Below are positions 29,158 through 39,777 of a DNA stretch of 64,000 bases, piece after piece. Every line of letters begins with the position of its first letter. The first letter of the stretch is position 1. A model generated the notes under the pieces. The model had not been told where the DNA came from and ran no database searches. It was given only the letters and a program-made list of their open reading frames with translations. The position numbers and the translations under genes are program-made. The stretch comes from a bacterium (lineage in GTDB: Bacteria > Actinomycetota > Acidimicrobiia > Acidimicrobiales > Bin134), in assembly GCA_026708015.1 (NCBI GenBank), contig JAPOVT010000057.1, forward strand, positions 33,203 through 97,202, in the 5' to 3' direction.

Positions 29158-30306
29158 GTGGATCTATTCGAATATCAGGGAAAACAGTTCTTCGCGTCGT
29201 ATGACATGCCGGTGTCGCCCGGTGAGGCGGTCACCACCGTGGACGACGCGGTGGCTGCTGCGGAGCGATTGGGAACGCCGGTGATGGTGAAGGCCCAGGT
29301 ACACACCGGCGGTCGGGGCAAGGCCGGGGGTGTGAAGTTTGCTGCCGACATCGACGCCGTCCGCACCCATGCGTCGAACATCTTGGGCCTCGACATCCGG
29401 GACCACATCGTCGAGAACCTGTGGATCGAGAAGGCCTCCGACATCGCCGAGGAGTACTACGTGAGCTTCACCCTCGACCGGTCGGCCAAGAAGCACCTGG
29501 GGATGCTGTCGGCCGAGGGCGGGGTGGAGATCGAGGCCGTGGCCGAGGAGACCCCCGACGCCATCGCCAAGATCTGGGTCGACCCGGTACACGGCCTCAC
29601 CGAGGACCAGTGCCGCCAGTGGGTGCTGGCCGCCAACCTCAACCCCGACGTCACTGACCAAACGGTAGAGATGCTGTTGAAGCTGTACGAGGCCTACACC
29701 TCTGGCGACGCCGACCTGGTGGAGATCAACCCGCTGATCGTGACTCCCGAGGGGAAGGTGCATGTGCTCGACGCCAAGGTAACCCTCGACGGCAACGCCG
29801 GATTCCGCCACGACCTGGCCCCGTTCGACGCCACCCAGCCCCGCGACGAGCGGGAGGCTGCTGCCCACGCCAAGGGCCTCCAATATGTGGGTCTGGAGGG
29901 CTCGGTTGGGGTGATCGCCAACGGCGCCGGACTGGCCATGAGCACGGTGGACGTGGTGAACCAGGTGGGCGGCAAACCGGCCAACTTCCTGGACATCGGG
30001 GGCGGCGCCAATGCCGATGTGATGGCCGGGGCGCTGGAAGTGATCAACAACGACCCCGACGTGCAGTCGATCTTCATCAACATCTTCGGGGGCATCACCC
30101 GGGGCGAGGAGGTGGCCAACGGCATCATCGAGGCCATGAACCGGGTGGATATCGCCTCGCCCATCGTTATCCGCCTCGACGGCACCAACGCGGATGAGGG
30201 CCGAGCGCTGCTGGAGCCTCATCTGAGCGATCGGCTCATGATGGCGCCCACCATGCTGGAAGCAGCCCGAGAAGCCGTCGCCCTGGCGGAAGGAGCCGGG
30301 TCATGA
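29158..30306 (+). CDS. sucC: Succinate-CoA ligase (ADP-forming) beta subunit
   Basis: A 382-residue subunit of the TCA-cycle enzyme that interconverts succinyl-CoA and succinate with nucleotide phosphorylation. N-terminal D-L-F-E-Y-Q-G-K-Q-F-F and ATP-grasp blocks are present (V-K-A-Q-V-H-T-G-G-R-G-K-A-G-G), and the C-terminal F-L-D-I-G-G-G-A-N and N-I-F-G-G-I-T-R mark the ligase interface. The GTG at 29158 has GGGGAG upstream; an open frame further 5' is antisense to the membrane-anchored gene and not coding. Overlaps sucD by four bases. Confidence 0.97.
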   Translation: MDLFEYQGKQFFASYDMPVSPGEAVTTVDDAVAAAERLGTPVMVKAQVHTGGRGKAGGVKFAADIDAVRTHASNILGLDIRDHIVENLWIEKASDIAEEYYVSFTLDRSAKKHLGMLSAEGGVEIEAVAEETPDAIAKIWVDPVHGLTEDQCRQWVLAANLNPDVTDQTVEMLLKLYEAYTSGDADLVEINPLIVTPEGKVHVLDAKVTLDGNAGFRHDLAPFDATQPRDEREAAAHAKGLQYVGLEGSVGVIANGAGLAMSTVDVVNQVGGKPANFLDIGGGANADVMAGALEVINNDPDVQSIFINIFGGITRGEEVANGIIEAMNRVDIASPIVIRLDGTNADEGRALLEPHLSDRLMMAPTMLEAAREAVALAEGAGS

Positions 30307-31187
30307 GCATCTTCGTCGACGAGAACACCAAGGTGGTCTACCAGGGCCTCACCGGGAGCCAGGGCCGGTACTACGGCATGCTGAACCGGGACTACGGCAC
30401 CCAGGTGGTGGCCGGAACCAATCCCAAGAAGGCGGGCACCGACGTGGAGGGCGTGCCCATCTTCGCCACAGTGGCCGATGCCGTTGAGGCCACCGGGGCC
30501 AACGTGTCGTGCGTGTTCATCCCCGCCGCCGGGGTGCGCAGCGCAGTGCTCGAGGCCGCCGAGGGCGGGGTGGAACTGATCGTGGTGATCACCGAGGGCG
30601 TGCCCATGCACGACGAGGCCTACTTCTACAACAAGCTCAAGGCCGACTACCCGGGTGTGCGGCTGCTCGGCCCCAACTGTCCCGGTCTCATCAGCCCCGG
30701 CAAGGCCAACATCGGCATCACCGCCGGCCACATCGCCAAGGAGGGCGGCCCGGTGGGGATAGTGAGCCGCTCGGGCACCCTCACCTACCAGGCACTGTAT
30801 GAGCTGAAGCAAAAGGACATCGGCTGCACCACCTGCGTGGGTATCGGCGGCGACCCGGTGCCGGGCACTTCGTTCATCGATTGCCTGGCCGCCTTCGAGG
30901 AAGACCCCGAGACCGAAGCGGTGATGATGATCGGCGAGATCGGCGGCTCGGCCGAGGAGGAGGCCGCTGAGTTCATCGCCGCCAATGTCTCGAAGCCGGT
31001 GGTGGCCTACATCGCCGGTCTCACCGCTCCGCCGGGCAAGAAGATGGGCCACGCCGGCGCCATCGTGTCGGGGGGCAAAGGCACCGCCCAGGCCAAAATG
31101 GACGCCTTGGCCGCCGCCGGAGTCCGCATCGGCCAGAGCCCCAGCGAGGCCGGCGACATCATGGACGAGGTGGTCGCCGCCCTCTGA
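30303..31187 (+). CDS. sucD: Succinate-CoA ligase alpha subunit
   Basis: A 294-residue partner of SucC. The CoA-binding Rossmann domain has G-L-T-G-S-Q-G and G-P-N-C-P-G; the phosphohistidine loop is G-H-A-G-A-I-V-S-G-G, with His about residue 250. The ATG overlaps the sucC stop (ATGA). Length matches the family. Confidence 0.97.
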   Translation: MSIFVDENTKVVYQGLTGSQGRYYGMLNRDYGTQVVAGTNPKKAGTDVEGVPIFATVADAVEATGANVSCVFIPAAGVRSAVLEAAEGGVELIVVITEGVPMHDEAYFYNKLKADYPGVRLLGPNCPGLISPGKANIGITAGHIAKEGGPVGIVSRSGTLTYQALYELKQKDIGCTTCVGIGGDPVPGTSFIDCLAAFEEDPETEAVMMIGEIGGSAEEEAAEFIAANVSKPVVAYIAGLTAPPGKKMGHAGAIVSGGKGTAQAKMDALAAAGVRIGQSPSEAGDIMDEVVAAL

Positions 31188-31244
31188 CCGAAGGGGCGAA
31201 ACGACTGGCCAAAAGACATCCCGAGCAGCCCACGAGGCGGGTGG

Positions 31245-31250
31245 TAGGTT
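31245..31250 (+). promoter_or_regulatory. -10 element of the purN-purH promoter, leaderless start
   Basis: TAGGTT fits TANNNT and ends seven bases before the purN ATG at 31258, predicting transcription to start at or next to the A of the ATG. No ribosome binding site is visible. Confidence 0.45.
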
Positions 31251-31257
31251 CGGCCCG

Positions 31258-31821
31258 ATGCGACTAGCGGTGTTGGCGTCGGGGAGTGGGACGATTCTTG
31301 ATGCCATGGCCCGCAGGGGGCTGCCAATCTCGTTGGTGATGGTGGACCGGGCTTGTGGGGCGGAGAAGGTGGCCGCCGATCATGGGCTGATGTGTGTGTT
31401 GGTGGAGCGGGATTGCTTTGAGGCTGATTTCGACCGGGTGGGTTACACCCGGAGGGTGACCGAGCGCCTCCAGGCCGAGGGGATCGAGTTGGTGGCCATG
31501 GCGGGGTTTGGGACGGTGTTGGATCAGCCGATGCAGGACGCCTATGGGGGGCGCATACTCAATACCCACCCGTCGCTGTTGCCCGCCTTTCCGGGTTGGC
31601 ACGCGGTGGAGGACGCCCTGGAGTACGGGGTGAAGGTCACCGGCTGCACGGTACACGTGGCCACTCTGGAGGTGGACGCCGGGCCGATCCTGGCCCAGCA
31701 CCCCGTTGCTGTGGAGCCCGACGACACGGTGGACACGCTGCATGAGCGCATCAAAACGGTGGAACGCGACCTGTACATTCGCACTATCCAGGAAATCATC
31801 AACCGAGGGCATGTCTTATGA
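31258..31821 (+). CDS. purN: Phosphoribosylglycinamide formyltransferase
   Basis: A 187-residue enzyme of purine synthesis that transfers formyl from 10-formyl-THF to GAR. The phosphate-binding A-S-G-S-G-T is near the N-terminus. The catalytic N-T-H-P-S-L-L-P (Asn, His) and the aspartate in V-D-A-G-P-I are present. It is slightly shorter than the E. coli enzyme (212). The frame extends upstream inside sucD, but the ATG at 31258 begins the family fold. Overlaps purH by four bases. Confidence 0.95.
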   Translation: MRLAVLASGSGTILDAMARRGLPISLVMVDRACGAEKVAADHGLMCVLVERDCFEADFDRVGYTRRVTERLQAEGIELVAMAGFGTVLDQPMQDAYGGRILNTHPSLLPAFPGWHAVEDALEYGVKVTGCTVHVATLEVDAGPILAQHPVAVEPDDTVDTLHERIKTVERDLYIRTIQEIINRGHVL

Positions 31822-33338
31822 GCCAGGGAGCTGAGCGCCCTCCTCGGGCGTTGGTGTCGGTGTATGACAAGACCGGAGTAATCAATCTGGCCCAGCGGCT
31901 GGTGGCCCTGGGGTGGGAGATCATCTCCAGCGGTGGAACCGCACGAGCGCTGGCTGACGCCGGGATCCCGGTCATCCCGGTGGAGGAAGTGACCGGGGCT
32001 CCCGAGATGATGGACGGCCGGGTCAAGACCGTCCATCCCGCGATCCACGGGGGCCTGTTGGCCGACATGACGAATCCCGGTCACGTTGAGGACATGGATA
32101 ATCGGGGGATTGTCCCCATCAATCTGGTGGTGAGCAACCTCTACCCCTTCGGTTCCGACCCCTCGGTTGAGCAGATCGACATCGGAGGACCGGCCATGGT
32201 CCGGGCCGCAGCCAAGAACCACGAGCGGGTCGGCGTAGTGGTACGACCCGACGACTACCTAGCAGTGCTCGACGAATTGGAGACTGACGGCACGCTCTCT
32301 GATGCGACCCGGCGGCGGCTGGCCCGCATCGCGTTCACTCACACCAGCGCCTACGACGCGGCCATAACCGACTGGCTGTCAGACGCCGACGACGAGGAGC
32401 TTCCCCCCACCGTGGCGCTGACCTTGGAGCGCCAAGAGGTGTTGCGCTACGGCGAGAACCCCCACCAGGCCGGGGCCCGCTATCGGATCGCCGGCCAGTC
32501 GAGCTGGTGGGATGAGGCAACCCAGCTTCAGGGCAAAGCCATGTCGTACCTCAACGTGTTCGACGCCGATGCCGCCTGGCGTTTGGCCCACTCGCTGGGC
32601 GACGACCCGGCCGCCGCGGTGATAAAGCATGCCAACCCGTGCGGGGCGGTCGTGGCCGACGACATCGCCACCGCCTATCGGCGGGCCCACGAGTGCGATC
32701 CGGTGTCGGCCTTCGGGGGGATCGTGGCCGTGAACCGCCCGGTCACTGTCGAGATGGCTGAGGCCATGGCCGACGTGTTCACCGAGGTGCTCATCGCCCC
32801 CGAATACGAGGAGGCCGCGCTGGCCCTGCTGGGCAAGAAGAAGAACTTGCGGGTACTCCACGCCCCGCCGCCCGAGGTTGCGGAGCTAGAAGTCCGCACC
32901 CTCGGGGGCACTGCCCTGGTGCAAACCCCCGACATCGTCACCATGGACCGCTCTTTTTGGCAGGTGGTCACCGAGCGGGCTCCTACCGACGAACAGTGGG
33001 CCGATTTGGAGTTGGCCTGGCGGGTGGCGGCCCGGGTGGGATCCAACTGCATTGTGCTGGCCAAAGACCGCCAGGCGGTGGGCATCGGCGCGGGCCAGCA
33101 GAACCGCCGTGACGCCGGGCGCATCGCGGCTGAGAAGGCCGCCGGCCGGGCCGCCGGTGGTGCCTGCGCCAGCGACGCCTTCTTCCCCTTCCGCGACGGC
33201 CTCGATGCCGCCGCCGAAGCCGACTGCGCCGCCGTCATCCAACCCGGCGGCTCAGTACGCGACCAAGAAGTAATCGACGCCGCCAACGAGCACGGCATGT
33301 CAATGGTGTTCACCGGCGAGCGCCACTTCCGCCACTAG
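31818..33338 (+). CDS. purH: Bifunctional AICAR formyltransferase / IMP cyclohydrolase
   Basis: A 506-residue enzyme for the last two steps of IMP synthesis. The N-terminal cyclohydrolase domain has V-S-V-Y-D-K-T-G and S-G-G-T-A; the C-terminal transformylase has K-H-A-N-P-C-G, the S-A-F-G-G block and the terminal F-T-G-x-R-H-F-R-H. It shares its stop with the convergent metF stop inside the palindrome CTAG (33335-33338). Confidence 0.97.
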   Translation: MSQGAERPPRALVSVYDKTGVINLAQRLVALGWEIISSGGTARALADAGIPVIPVEEVTGAPEMMDGRVKTVHPAIHGGLLADMTNPGHVEDMDNRGIVPINLVVSNLYPFGSDPSVEQIDIGGPAMVRAAAKNHERVGVVVRPDDYLAVLDELETDGTLSDATRRRLARIAFTHTSAYDAAITDWLSDADDEELPPTVALTLERQEVLRYGENPHQAGARYRIAGQSSWWDEATQLQGKAMSYLNVFDADAAWRLAHSLGDDPAAAVIKHANPCGAVVADDIATAYRRAHECDPVSAFGGIVAVNRPVTVEMAEAMADVFTEVLIAPEYEEAALALLGKKKNLRVLHAPPPEVAELEVRTLGGTALVQTPDIVTMDRSFWQVVTERAPTDEQWADLELAWRVAARVGSNCIVLAKDRQAVGIGAGQQNRRDAGRIAAEKAAGRAAGGACASDAFFPFRDGLDAAAEADCAAVIQPGGSVRDQEVIDAANEHGMSMVFTGERHFRH

Positions 33339-34180
33339 TGGCTGAGCAACTCGGCAATCAGGGTTGTTGCTTCTGCCCGGTTCAGCGTGTAGAGGTGGAT
33401 GCCGGGGGCGCCGGCGTCTAGCAGCGATTGGGCTAGCTCGGCGGCGGCTTCGGCGGCGGCGGTTATGCGGTTGGGGGCGGGCAGCGATTCGAGTCGGGTG
33501 AACAGATCCTCGGGAACCGTGGAGCCATTCATAGCGGCATAGCGGTGGATGCTCTTGGGCCAGATCACGGGCATGACGCCGGGGATCACTGGGCGATGGC
33601 ACCCCAAGTCGGCCAGCTCGTTGCGCAGCTGGGTGTAGTCGGCGGGGTCGAAGAAGAACTGGGTGATGGCGAAGTCGGCCTGGCCCAACTTGCTAGCCAG
33701 AAACGCCCGGTCGGAGGCTCGATCAGTCGACCGGGGGTGGACCTCGGGGTGGGCGGCCACTCCCACGCTGAAGTCAGCCGGATGTTCCCGGATCACCTCC
33801 ACCAGCTCGAAGGAGTAGCGGAAGTCGCCGCTGATGGCTGACCCGTCGGGCGGGTCGCCGGCCAGGGCCAAGATGTTTACCACCCCGGCGGCGGCATAGT
33901 CGTCCAGCAGGGCGGCGACACCCTGTCTGGTATGGCCCACGCAGGTCAGATGGGCCATGGCCGGGAAGGGCCGATCCCGGCAGATGTCGGTCACGATGTC
34001 GCGGGTGCGGTCGTGGCCATCGCCCCCCACCCCGCAGGTCACCGACACGAATGAGGGCGACAACCCAGCCAGCTCATCCAGTGTCTTCTCCAGTTGCTTG
34101 GCGGCAACCTCGTCGGCCGGGGGGAAAAACTCGAACGACAGCGTGGTCTGGGCACCCAGCAAGTCGACAATCCGCGTCAT
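33335..34180 (-). CDS. metF: 5,10-methylenetetrahydrofolate reductase
   Basis: A 281-residue flavin enzyme making 5-methyl-THF for methionine synthesis. S-F-E-F-F-P-P carries the catalytic glutamate, and L-A-G-D-P-P the flavin-binding aspartate; I-T-Q-F-F-F and G-V-M-P are also conserved. I use ATG 34180, where the family begins, not the upstream in-frame codon at 34237. No Shine-Dalgarno sequence is seen, and TACGCT eight bases upstream suggests a near-leaderless mRNA. The adjacent B12 genes fit a B12-dependent methionine synthase elsewhere. Confidence 0.95.
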   Translation of the reverse strand: MTRIVDLLGAQTTLSFEFFPPADEVAAKQLEKTLDELAGLSPSFVSVTCGVGGDGHDRTRDIVTDICRDRPFPAMAHLTCVGHTRQGVAALLDDYAAAGVVNILALAGDPPDGSAISGDFRYSFELVEVIREHPADFSVGVAAHPEVHPRSTDRASDRAFLASKLGQADFAITQFFFDPADYTQLRNELADLGCHRPVIPGVMPVIWPKSIHRYAAMNGSTVPEDLFTRLESLPAPNRITAAAEAAAELAQSLLDAGAPGIHLYTLNRAEATTLIAELLSH

Positions 34181-34290
34181 CAAGGAGCAGCGTATGGCTC
34201 GGTTCCTGGTGAGTCGGCATTGTTTGCCGCTGCCCACCAGCCCTTGCTGGTACTTGTTTCTTGGCTTCGTTGGGTGCGAAGGCTCGTCGG

Positions 34291-34296
34291 TATGCT
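34291..34296 (+). promoter_or_regulatory. -10 element of the icd promoter, leaderless start
   Basis: TATGCT fits TANNNT and ends eight bases before the ATG at 34305. The transcription start should fall within two bases of the start codon, and no Shine-Dalgarno sequence is present. Confidence 0.5.
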
Positions 34297-34304
34297 CGCC
34301 TTAT

Positions 34305-35501
<1,197 letters not shown>

Positions 35502-35558
35502 CCGCCTGAACACAACCACACTCCTCAGTTCCGCACTCAGACCAAAGGAGACCTGTCG

Positions 35559-36545
35559 GTGAGCGATCCCAAACGAGTGGCGGTAACCGGGCCGGCGGGC
35601 CAGATCGGCTACAGCCTGTTGTTCCGCATCGCCAGCGGGCAGATGCTCGGCCCCGACGTGCCCGTGGTGATCCAGATGCTGGAAATCCCCCCGGCCATGG
35701 ACGCCCTGGCCGGCGTGGCCATGGAATTGGACGACTGCGCTTTCCCACTATTGGCCGGAAAGGTGTGTACCGACGATCCCAATGAGGCGTTCGACGGTGT
35801 GGACTATGCCCTGCTGGTGGGCTCTCGGCCCCGGAGCAAGGGCATGGAGCGCCGCGACCTGCTGGAGGCCAACGGCGCCATCTTCACCACCCAGGGCAAG
35901 GCGCTGGCCGCCGGTGCGGCATCCGATGTGCGAGTGCTGGTGGTAGGCAATCCGGCCAATACCAACTGCCTCATCGCCATGAACAACGCCCAGGGGATCG
36001 GTGCCGAGCGGTTCACCGCCATGACCCGGCTCGACCACAACCGGGCGGTGGCCCAGCTCTCGGCCAAGCTCGGGGTGGCCGTGGGCGAGGTGAGCCGCAT
36101 GACCATCTGGGGCAACCACTCGGCCACCCAGTACCCCGATCTGTTCAACTGCCAAGTTGGCGGTCAGTCGGCCGCCGACGCGGTGGGCGATCAGGCGTGG
36201 ATCGCCGATGAGTTCATTCCCGCCGTACAGCAACGCGGAGCGGCCATCATCGAGGCCCGGGGCCTGTCCAGCGCAGCCTCAGCCGCCAACGCCGCCATCG
36301 ACCACGTCCACGACTGGGTCCACGGCACTGCACCGGGCGATTGGGTGAGCATGGCCGTGCCATCTGACGGTTCCTACGGCGTGCCCGAGGGCCTCATCTC
36401 GTCGTTCCCCTGCACCACCGCTGACGGCCAGTGGTCGATTGTGGACGGTGTGGACCTGAACGAATTCTCCCGGGCCCGCCTCGACGCCACCGTGGCCGAA
36501 CTGGTCGAAGAGCGCGACACAGTGGCCGATCTGGGCTTGATCTAG
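35559..36545 (+). CDS. mdh: Malate dehydrogenase
   Basis: A 328-residue NAD-dependent enzyme of the cytosolic-type family (MDH group with T-G-P-A-G-Q-I-G-Y). It has active-site arginines in [12 protein letters not shown] and catalytic His in W-G-N-H-S. GTG start at 35559 behind AAAGGAG. Downstream of icd with 57 bases between, consistent with a TCA operon; the stop abuts the next gene's TTG. Confidence 0.96.
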   Translation: MSDPKRVAVTGPAGQIGYSLLFRIASGQMLGPDVPVVIQMLEIPPAMDALAGVAMELDDCAFPLLAGKVCTDDPNEAFDGVDYALLVGSRPRSKGMERRDLLEANGAIFTTQGKALAAGAASDVRVLVVGNPANTNCLIAMNNAQGIGAERFTAMTRLDHNRAVAQLSAKLGVAVGEVSRMTIWGNHSATQYPDLFNCQVGGQSAADAVGDQAWIADEFIPAVQQRGAAIIEARGLSSAASAANAAIDHVHDWVHGTAPGDWVSMAVPSDGSYGVPEGLISSFPCTTADGQWSIVDGVDLNEFSRARLDATVAELVEERDTVADLGLI

Positions 36546-37445
36546 TTGGCCGATATCCCTCCCGCCGGTCGTCACGGCGGAGACGGCCCCCGCATTGCCC
36601 GAGCTTTGGGCATCGACCCCCGAACCATTCTGGATCTGTCGCAGAGCCCCAACCCGTTCGCCCCCGATGTGGTTTCGATGTTGGCTGGCCATCTGGATTC
36701 GGTACGCCGGTATCCCGAGACAGCCGATGTGGCCCGGGAATTGGCCGACGCCATCGGAGTAGAAGCCGAGCGACTGATTCTTACCAATGGGGGAAGCGAG
36801 GCGATCTCCCTGGCGGCTCGGGAGATAGGGGGGCGGGTGCGCTCTGAGCCTGAGTTCGGGCTGCACCCCCGCAATCTCGCTGGGCCGATCTGGCGCAGCG
36901 ACCCGCACAATCCCAGTGGTCACTTGGCTGGGGCTGAAGAGTCGGCTGATGTGTGGGATGAGGCGTTCTACCCGCTGGCCACCGGACGGTGGACGGCCGG
37001 TCGGTCCGGCGTAGTCGTGGGGTCGCTGACCAAGGTGTTCGCCTCTCCCGGGCTACGACTCGGCTACATCATCTCCGACGACGTGGAGCGGTTCGCCCGT
37101 CATCAGCCGCAGTGGTCGGTGAACTCGTTGGGGGTTTCCGTGCTGCCGGAGCTGCTGGAATTGGCCGACTTGCCAGCTTGGTCGGAGGCCATCGCCGCCG
37201 CCCGCAGGGACTTGGCCGAGATGTTTCGACGCCTCGGCTTCACGGTGGAGGCGGCCGATGCACCCTGGGTCTTGGTTCATGCCCCCGGATTGCGGGAGCG
37301 CTTGGCCCCCTACGGGGTGGTGGTGCGGGATTGCTCTAGCTTCGGCATGCTGGGATACACGCGGGTTGGTGTGCCTGATTCTGATGGGCTGGCTCGGTTG
37401 GAGTCAGCTATGCTGCGGAGCGGCGTGGAGGCGAAGTCCGGTTAG
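36546..37445 (+). CDS. PLP-dependent aminotransferase-like protein, probable L-threonine-phosphate decarboxylase of the B12 pathway
   Basis: A 299-residue class I/II fold enzyme related to histidinol-phosphate aminotransferase and CobD/CobC. N-terminal G-R-H-G-G-D and L-S-Q-S-P-N-P are typical of the CobD/CobC group; the PLP lysine is in S-L-T-K-V-F-A-S-P-G-L-R-L-G. In this pathway the enzyme makes aminopropanol phosphate for the nucleotide loop, used by CbiB (42451-43368). It is about 50 residues shorter than most relatives. The TTG start directly follows the mdh stop. The 3' end of the gene forms part of the B12 riboswitch, an unusual overlap. Confidence 0.78.
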   Translation: MADIPPAGRHGGDGPRIARALGIDPRTILDLSQSPNPFAPDVVSMLAGHLDSVRRYPETADVARELADAIGVEAERLILTNGGSEAISLAAREIGGRVRSEPEFGLHPRNLAGPIWRSDPHNPSGHLAGAEESADVWDEAFYPLATGRWTAGRSGVVVGSLTKVFASPGLRLGYIISDDVERFARHQPQWSVNSLGVSVLPELLELADLPAWSEAIAAARRDLAEMFRRLGFTVEAADAPWVLVHAPGLRERLAPYGVVVRDCSSFGMLGYTRVGVPDSDGLARLESAMLRSGVEAKSG

Positions 37446-37510
37446 ATTCCGGCACTGTCCCGCAACGGTGAACTGGCCCTGAGCCAGCGAGTCCGGTCGA
37501 GCTTTGCGCC
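37385..37510 (+). promoter_or_regulatory. Cobalamin riboswitch
   Basis: The conserved core is present: GAAGTCCGGTTAGATTCC, then GGCACTGTCCCGCAAC (37451-37466), a local CTGGC/GCCAG hairpin and a B12-box-like GAGCCAGCGAGTCCGGT (37481-37497). Boundaries are estimates. The core straddles the stop codon of the upstream aminotransferase-like gene. It lies about 90 bases before the btuF-like ATG and should shut off the uptake and salvage operon when adenosylcobalamin is plentiful. The following segment 37525-37600 has GC-rich complementary stretches that could be the expression platform. Confidence 0.88.
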
Positions 37511-37603
37511 GAAACGAGCCATAAAGCCCCGAGGGTTGGGTTGGCTCGAGGGCAGGGCTCCTGCCGATCGAGCTTCCGTTCCTCGATCTACAGGAGGTGC
37601 TAG

Positions 37604-38662
37604 ATGCCCCGACGTAAGTTCCGTCTTCTGACTGCGATGCTGCTCGCCCTCGCCCTGCTGGTGACTGCTTGCGGCAACGATGACGATGCCCCCGCGCCCC
37701 AGGCGGCCGAGGCGCCTGAGCCAGCGCCAACCGAGGCCCCAACGCAACCGGCACCTGCGTCCACGGAGGCGCCTGAGCCTGAGTCGGCTCCGACCGAGAT
37801 GCCGACGGAGCCAGAGCCAGCACCGACTGAAACTGCCCCCTCGCCAACCGAAGCGCCTGCTCTTGCTCCGGAGCCGACAGAAGCCGCCCCCGACAGGCCC
37901 CAGCGGATCGTGTCGCTCTCGCCCACTGCCACTGAGATCTTGTTTGCCATCGGCGCAGGAGAACAGGTGGTAGCGGTGGACGAATACTCCTACTACCCAC
38001 CGGAAACTCCGGTGACCGACTTGTCGGGGTGGGACCCCAACGTGGAGGCCGTGCTGTCGTATGAGCCTGACATGGTGGTGATCTCCAACGACGCCAACGA
38101 CCTTATGGCCGCCATGGACGCTGTCGGCGTAGAAGTGCATGTGAATTCGGCACCGGGGGATTTTGAGGGCGGCTATGCCTCAATCGCCGAATTGGGAATT
38201 GCCGTTGGCCGAGTGGACGAGGCGGCTGCGCTGGTGGCCGATCTGAGAGCGGAGATCGATGCCGCCCTGGCTGCGGCCCCTGATGTGGAAGTGCGGGTGT
38301 ACCACGAGTTGGGCGAGACCCATTACTCGGCCAGCTCCAACAGCTTCATAGGGGCGGTCTACGCCGCCATGGGCGCCATCAACATCGCCGACGAAGCCGA
38401 TGTCGACGGCTACGGGTTCCCCCAGCTCACCGAGGAGTACATCGTCGAAGCCGACCCCGAACTGATCGTGATCACCGATCAGGTGTCCTACACCGCCGAA
38501 GACGTGGCTGCCCGGCCCGGTTGGGGCGAGGTGTCGGCAGTGCGCAACGGCAACATCGTGGTGGTGAACGCCGACATCGCATCCCGGTGGGGGCCTCGAC
38601 TGCCCCAGTTCATCGCCGCGGTAGCTGAAGCCCTGCAAACGGTGGCTGCACCGGTTTCGTAG
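37604..38662 (+). CDS. btuF: Cobalamin/corrinoid-binding lipoprotein (BtuF-like)
   Basis: A 352-residue lipoprotein with lipobox L-V-T-A-C (Cys about 23), an acidic Pro/Glu/Thr-rich linker of about 70 residues, then a helical-backbone metal-chelate-binding domain starting R-I-V-S-L-S-P-T-A-T-E-I-L-F-A-I-G. That opening is characteristic of BtuF/FecB-type proteins. AGGAGG lies seven bases before the ATG. Being directly behind the B12 riboswitch and before btuC/D homologues makes a corrinoid ligand very likely. Confidence 0.9.
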   Translation: MPRRKFRLLTAMLLALALLVTACGNDDDAPAPQAAEAPEPAPTEAPTQPAPASTEAPEPESAPTEMPTEPEPAPTETAPSPTEAPALAPEPTEAAPDRPQRIVSLSPTATEILFAIGAGEQVVAVDEYSYYPPETPVTDLSGWDPNVEAVLSYEPDMVVISNDANDLMAAMDAVGVEVHVNSAPGDFEGGYASIAELGIAVGRVDEAAALVADLRAEIDAALAAAPDVEVRVYHELGETHYSASSNSFIGAVYAAMGAINIADEADVDGYGFPQLTEEYIVEADPELIVITDQVSYTAEDVAARPGWGEVSAVRNGNIVVVNADIASRWGPRLPQFIAAVAEALQTVAAPVS

Positions 38663-38679
38663 GTTTCCAAGGCACTTCG

Positions 38680-39777
38680 ATGGCTGAAGCCTCCCTCCCG
38701 ACGACCGCAATATCGGAACCCGACGCCACCCATATGTCGGTGCGACGGGCATTCGGAATGTCGGCCGGGGCCATCGTCATCGGGATTGCGGTGCTGGTTG
38801 CGGTGGGCTTGCTCAGCGCCTCCAGCGGTGCCGCCGGTCTGCCGGTTGGCGGGGTGTTCGGCGCCTTGTTCGACTGGGTCCCGTTCATTGGCATCGAGTC
38901 ATCGCTGTCGGCAACCCAGGAGAACATCCTGTTCGAGATCCGGCTTCCCCGACTGGCGCTCGGCATGCTGGTAGGGGGTTCCCTCGGCATGGCTGGTGCT
39001 TCCTATCAGGGAGTTTTTCGCAACCCGCTGGCCGACCCCTACCTTCTGGGCGTATCCGCGGGGGCCGGCTTCGGCGCGGTGCTGGCCTTGGGATTCGGCC
39101 TCGACTTGAGCTGGGGGCCGTTCGACACCGTGCCGGCAGCAGCGTTCATGGGGGCGCTTGTGGCCGTAGTGGCGTCGATGGCCATCGCCCGGGGCGGGGG
39201 TGCGTCGCCGGCCACGCTGCTGCTTGGCGGAGTGGCCATGGCCGCTCTGTTTTCCGCCGCGCAGACCTACGCTATACAGCAATTGAACGAAACCCGAGCC
39301 CGAGAGGTGTTGTCATGGCTGTTCGGACAGCTCAACACCACCGGCTGGAAACAGGTTGGGCTGCTTTTGCCCTACGCGGCAGTGTGCGGCGCAGTGCTCT
39401 TCGTCCACCGCAGGCATCTCGATGTATTGCGGGTGGGCGACGACGAAGCACGCTCGTTGGGACTGAATCCGGCTCGCTCCCGCCTCGTGGTAATCGGGGC
39501 CGCCTCTCTCTTGACCGCGGCTGCCGTTTCGGTGAGCGGGTTGATCGCCTTTGTCGGCCTCGTGGTGCCTCACATCGTCCGCCTGCTCATCAGCCACAGC
39601 TACCGGGTGATCGTGCCGCTGTCTGCGCTGGTGGGGGCGGCGTTCCTGGCCTTTGTGGACATCGGCGCCCGAACTCTGCTTGCTCCATCGGAGTTGCCGG
39701 TTGGGGTTATCACCGCATTCGTGGGTGCGCCGTTCTTCGCCTTGGTGCTGTGGCGCGACCGGTGGAGCACAACATGA
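38680..39777 (+). CDS. btuC: FecCD/BtuC-type ABC permease for corrinoid
   Basis: A 365-residue permease with about ten membrane helices. R-L-P-R-L-A-L-G-M-L-V-G-G and G-x-x-Y-Q-G-V-F-R-N-P-L-A-D-P, plus the coupling-helix region G-L-N-P-A-R and V-G-L-V-V-P-H-I-V-R, are BtuC/FecCD hallmarks. Overlaps the ATPase gene by four bases. Confidence 0.93.
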   Translation: MAEASLPTTAISEPDATHMSVRRAFGMSAGAIVIGIAVLVAVGLLSASSGAAGLPVGGVFGALFDWVPFIGIESSLSATQENILFEIRLPRLALGMLVGGSLGMAGASYQGVFRNPLADPYLLGVSAGAGFGAVLALGFGLDLSWGPFDTVPAAAFMGALVAVVASMAIARGGGASPATLLLGGVAMAALFSAAQTYAIQQLNETRAREVLSWLFGQLNTTGWKQVGLLLPYAAVCGAVLFVHRRHLDVLRVGDDEARSLGLNPARSRLVVIGAASLLTAAAVSVSGLIAFVGLVVPHIVRLLISHSYRVIVPLSALVGAAFLAFVDIGARTLLAPSELPVGVITAFVGAPFFALVLWRDRWSTT

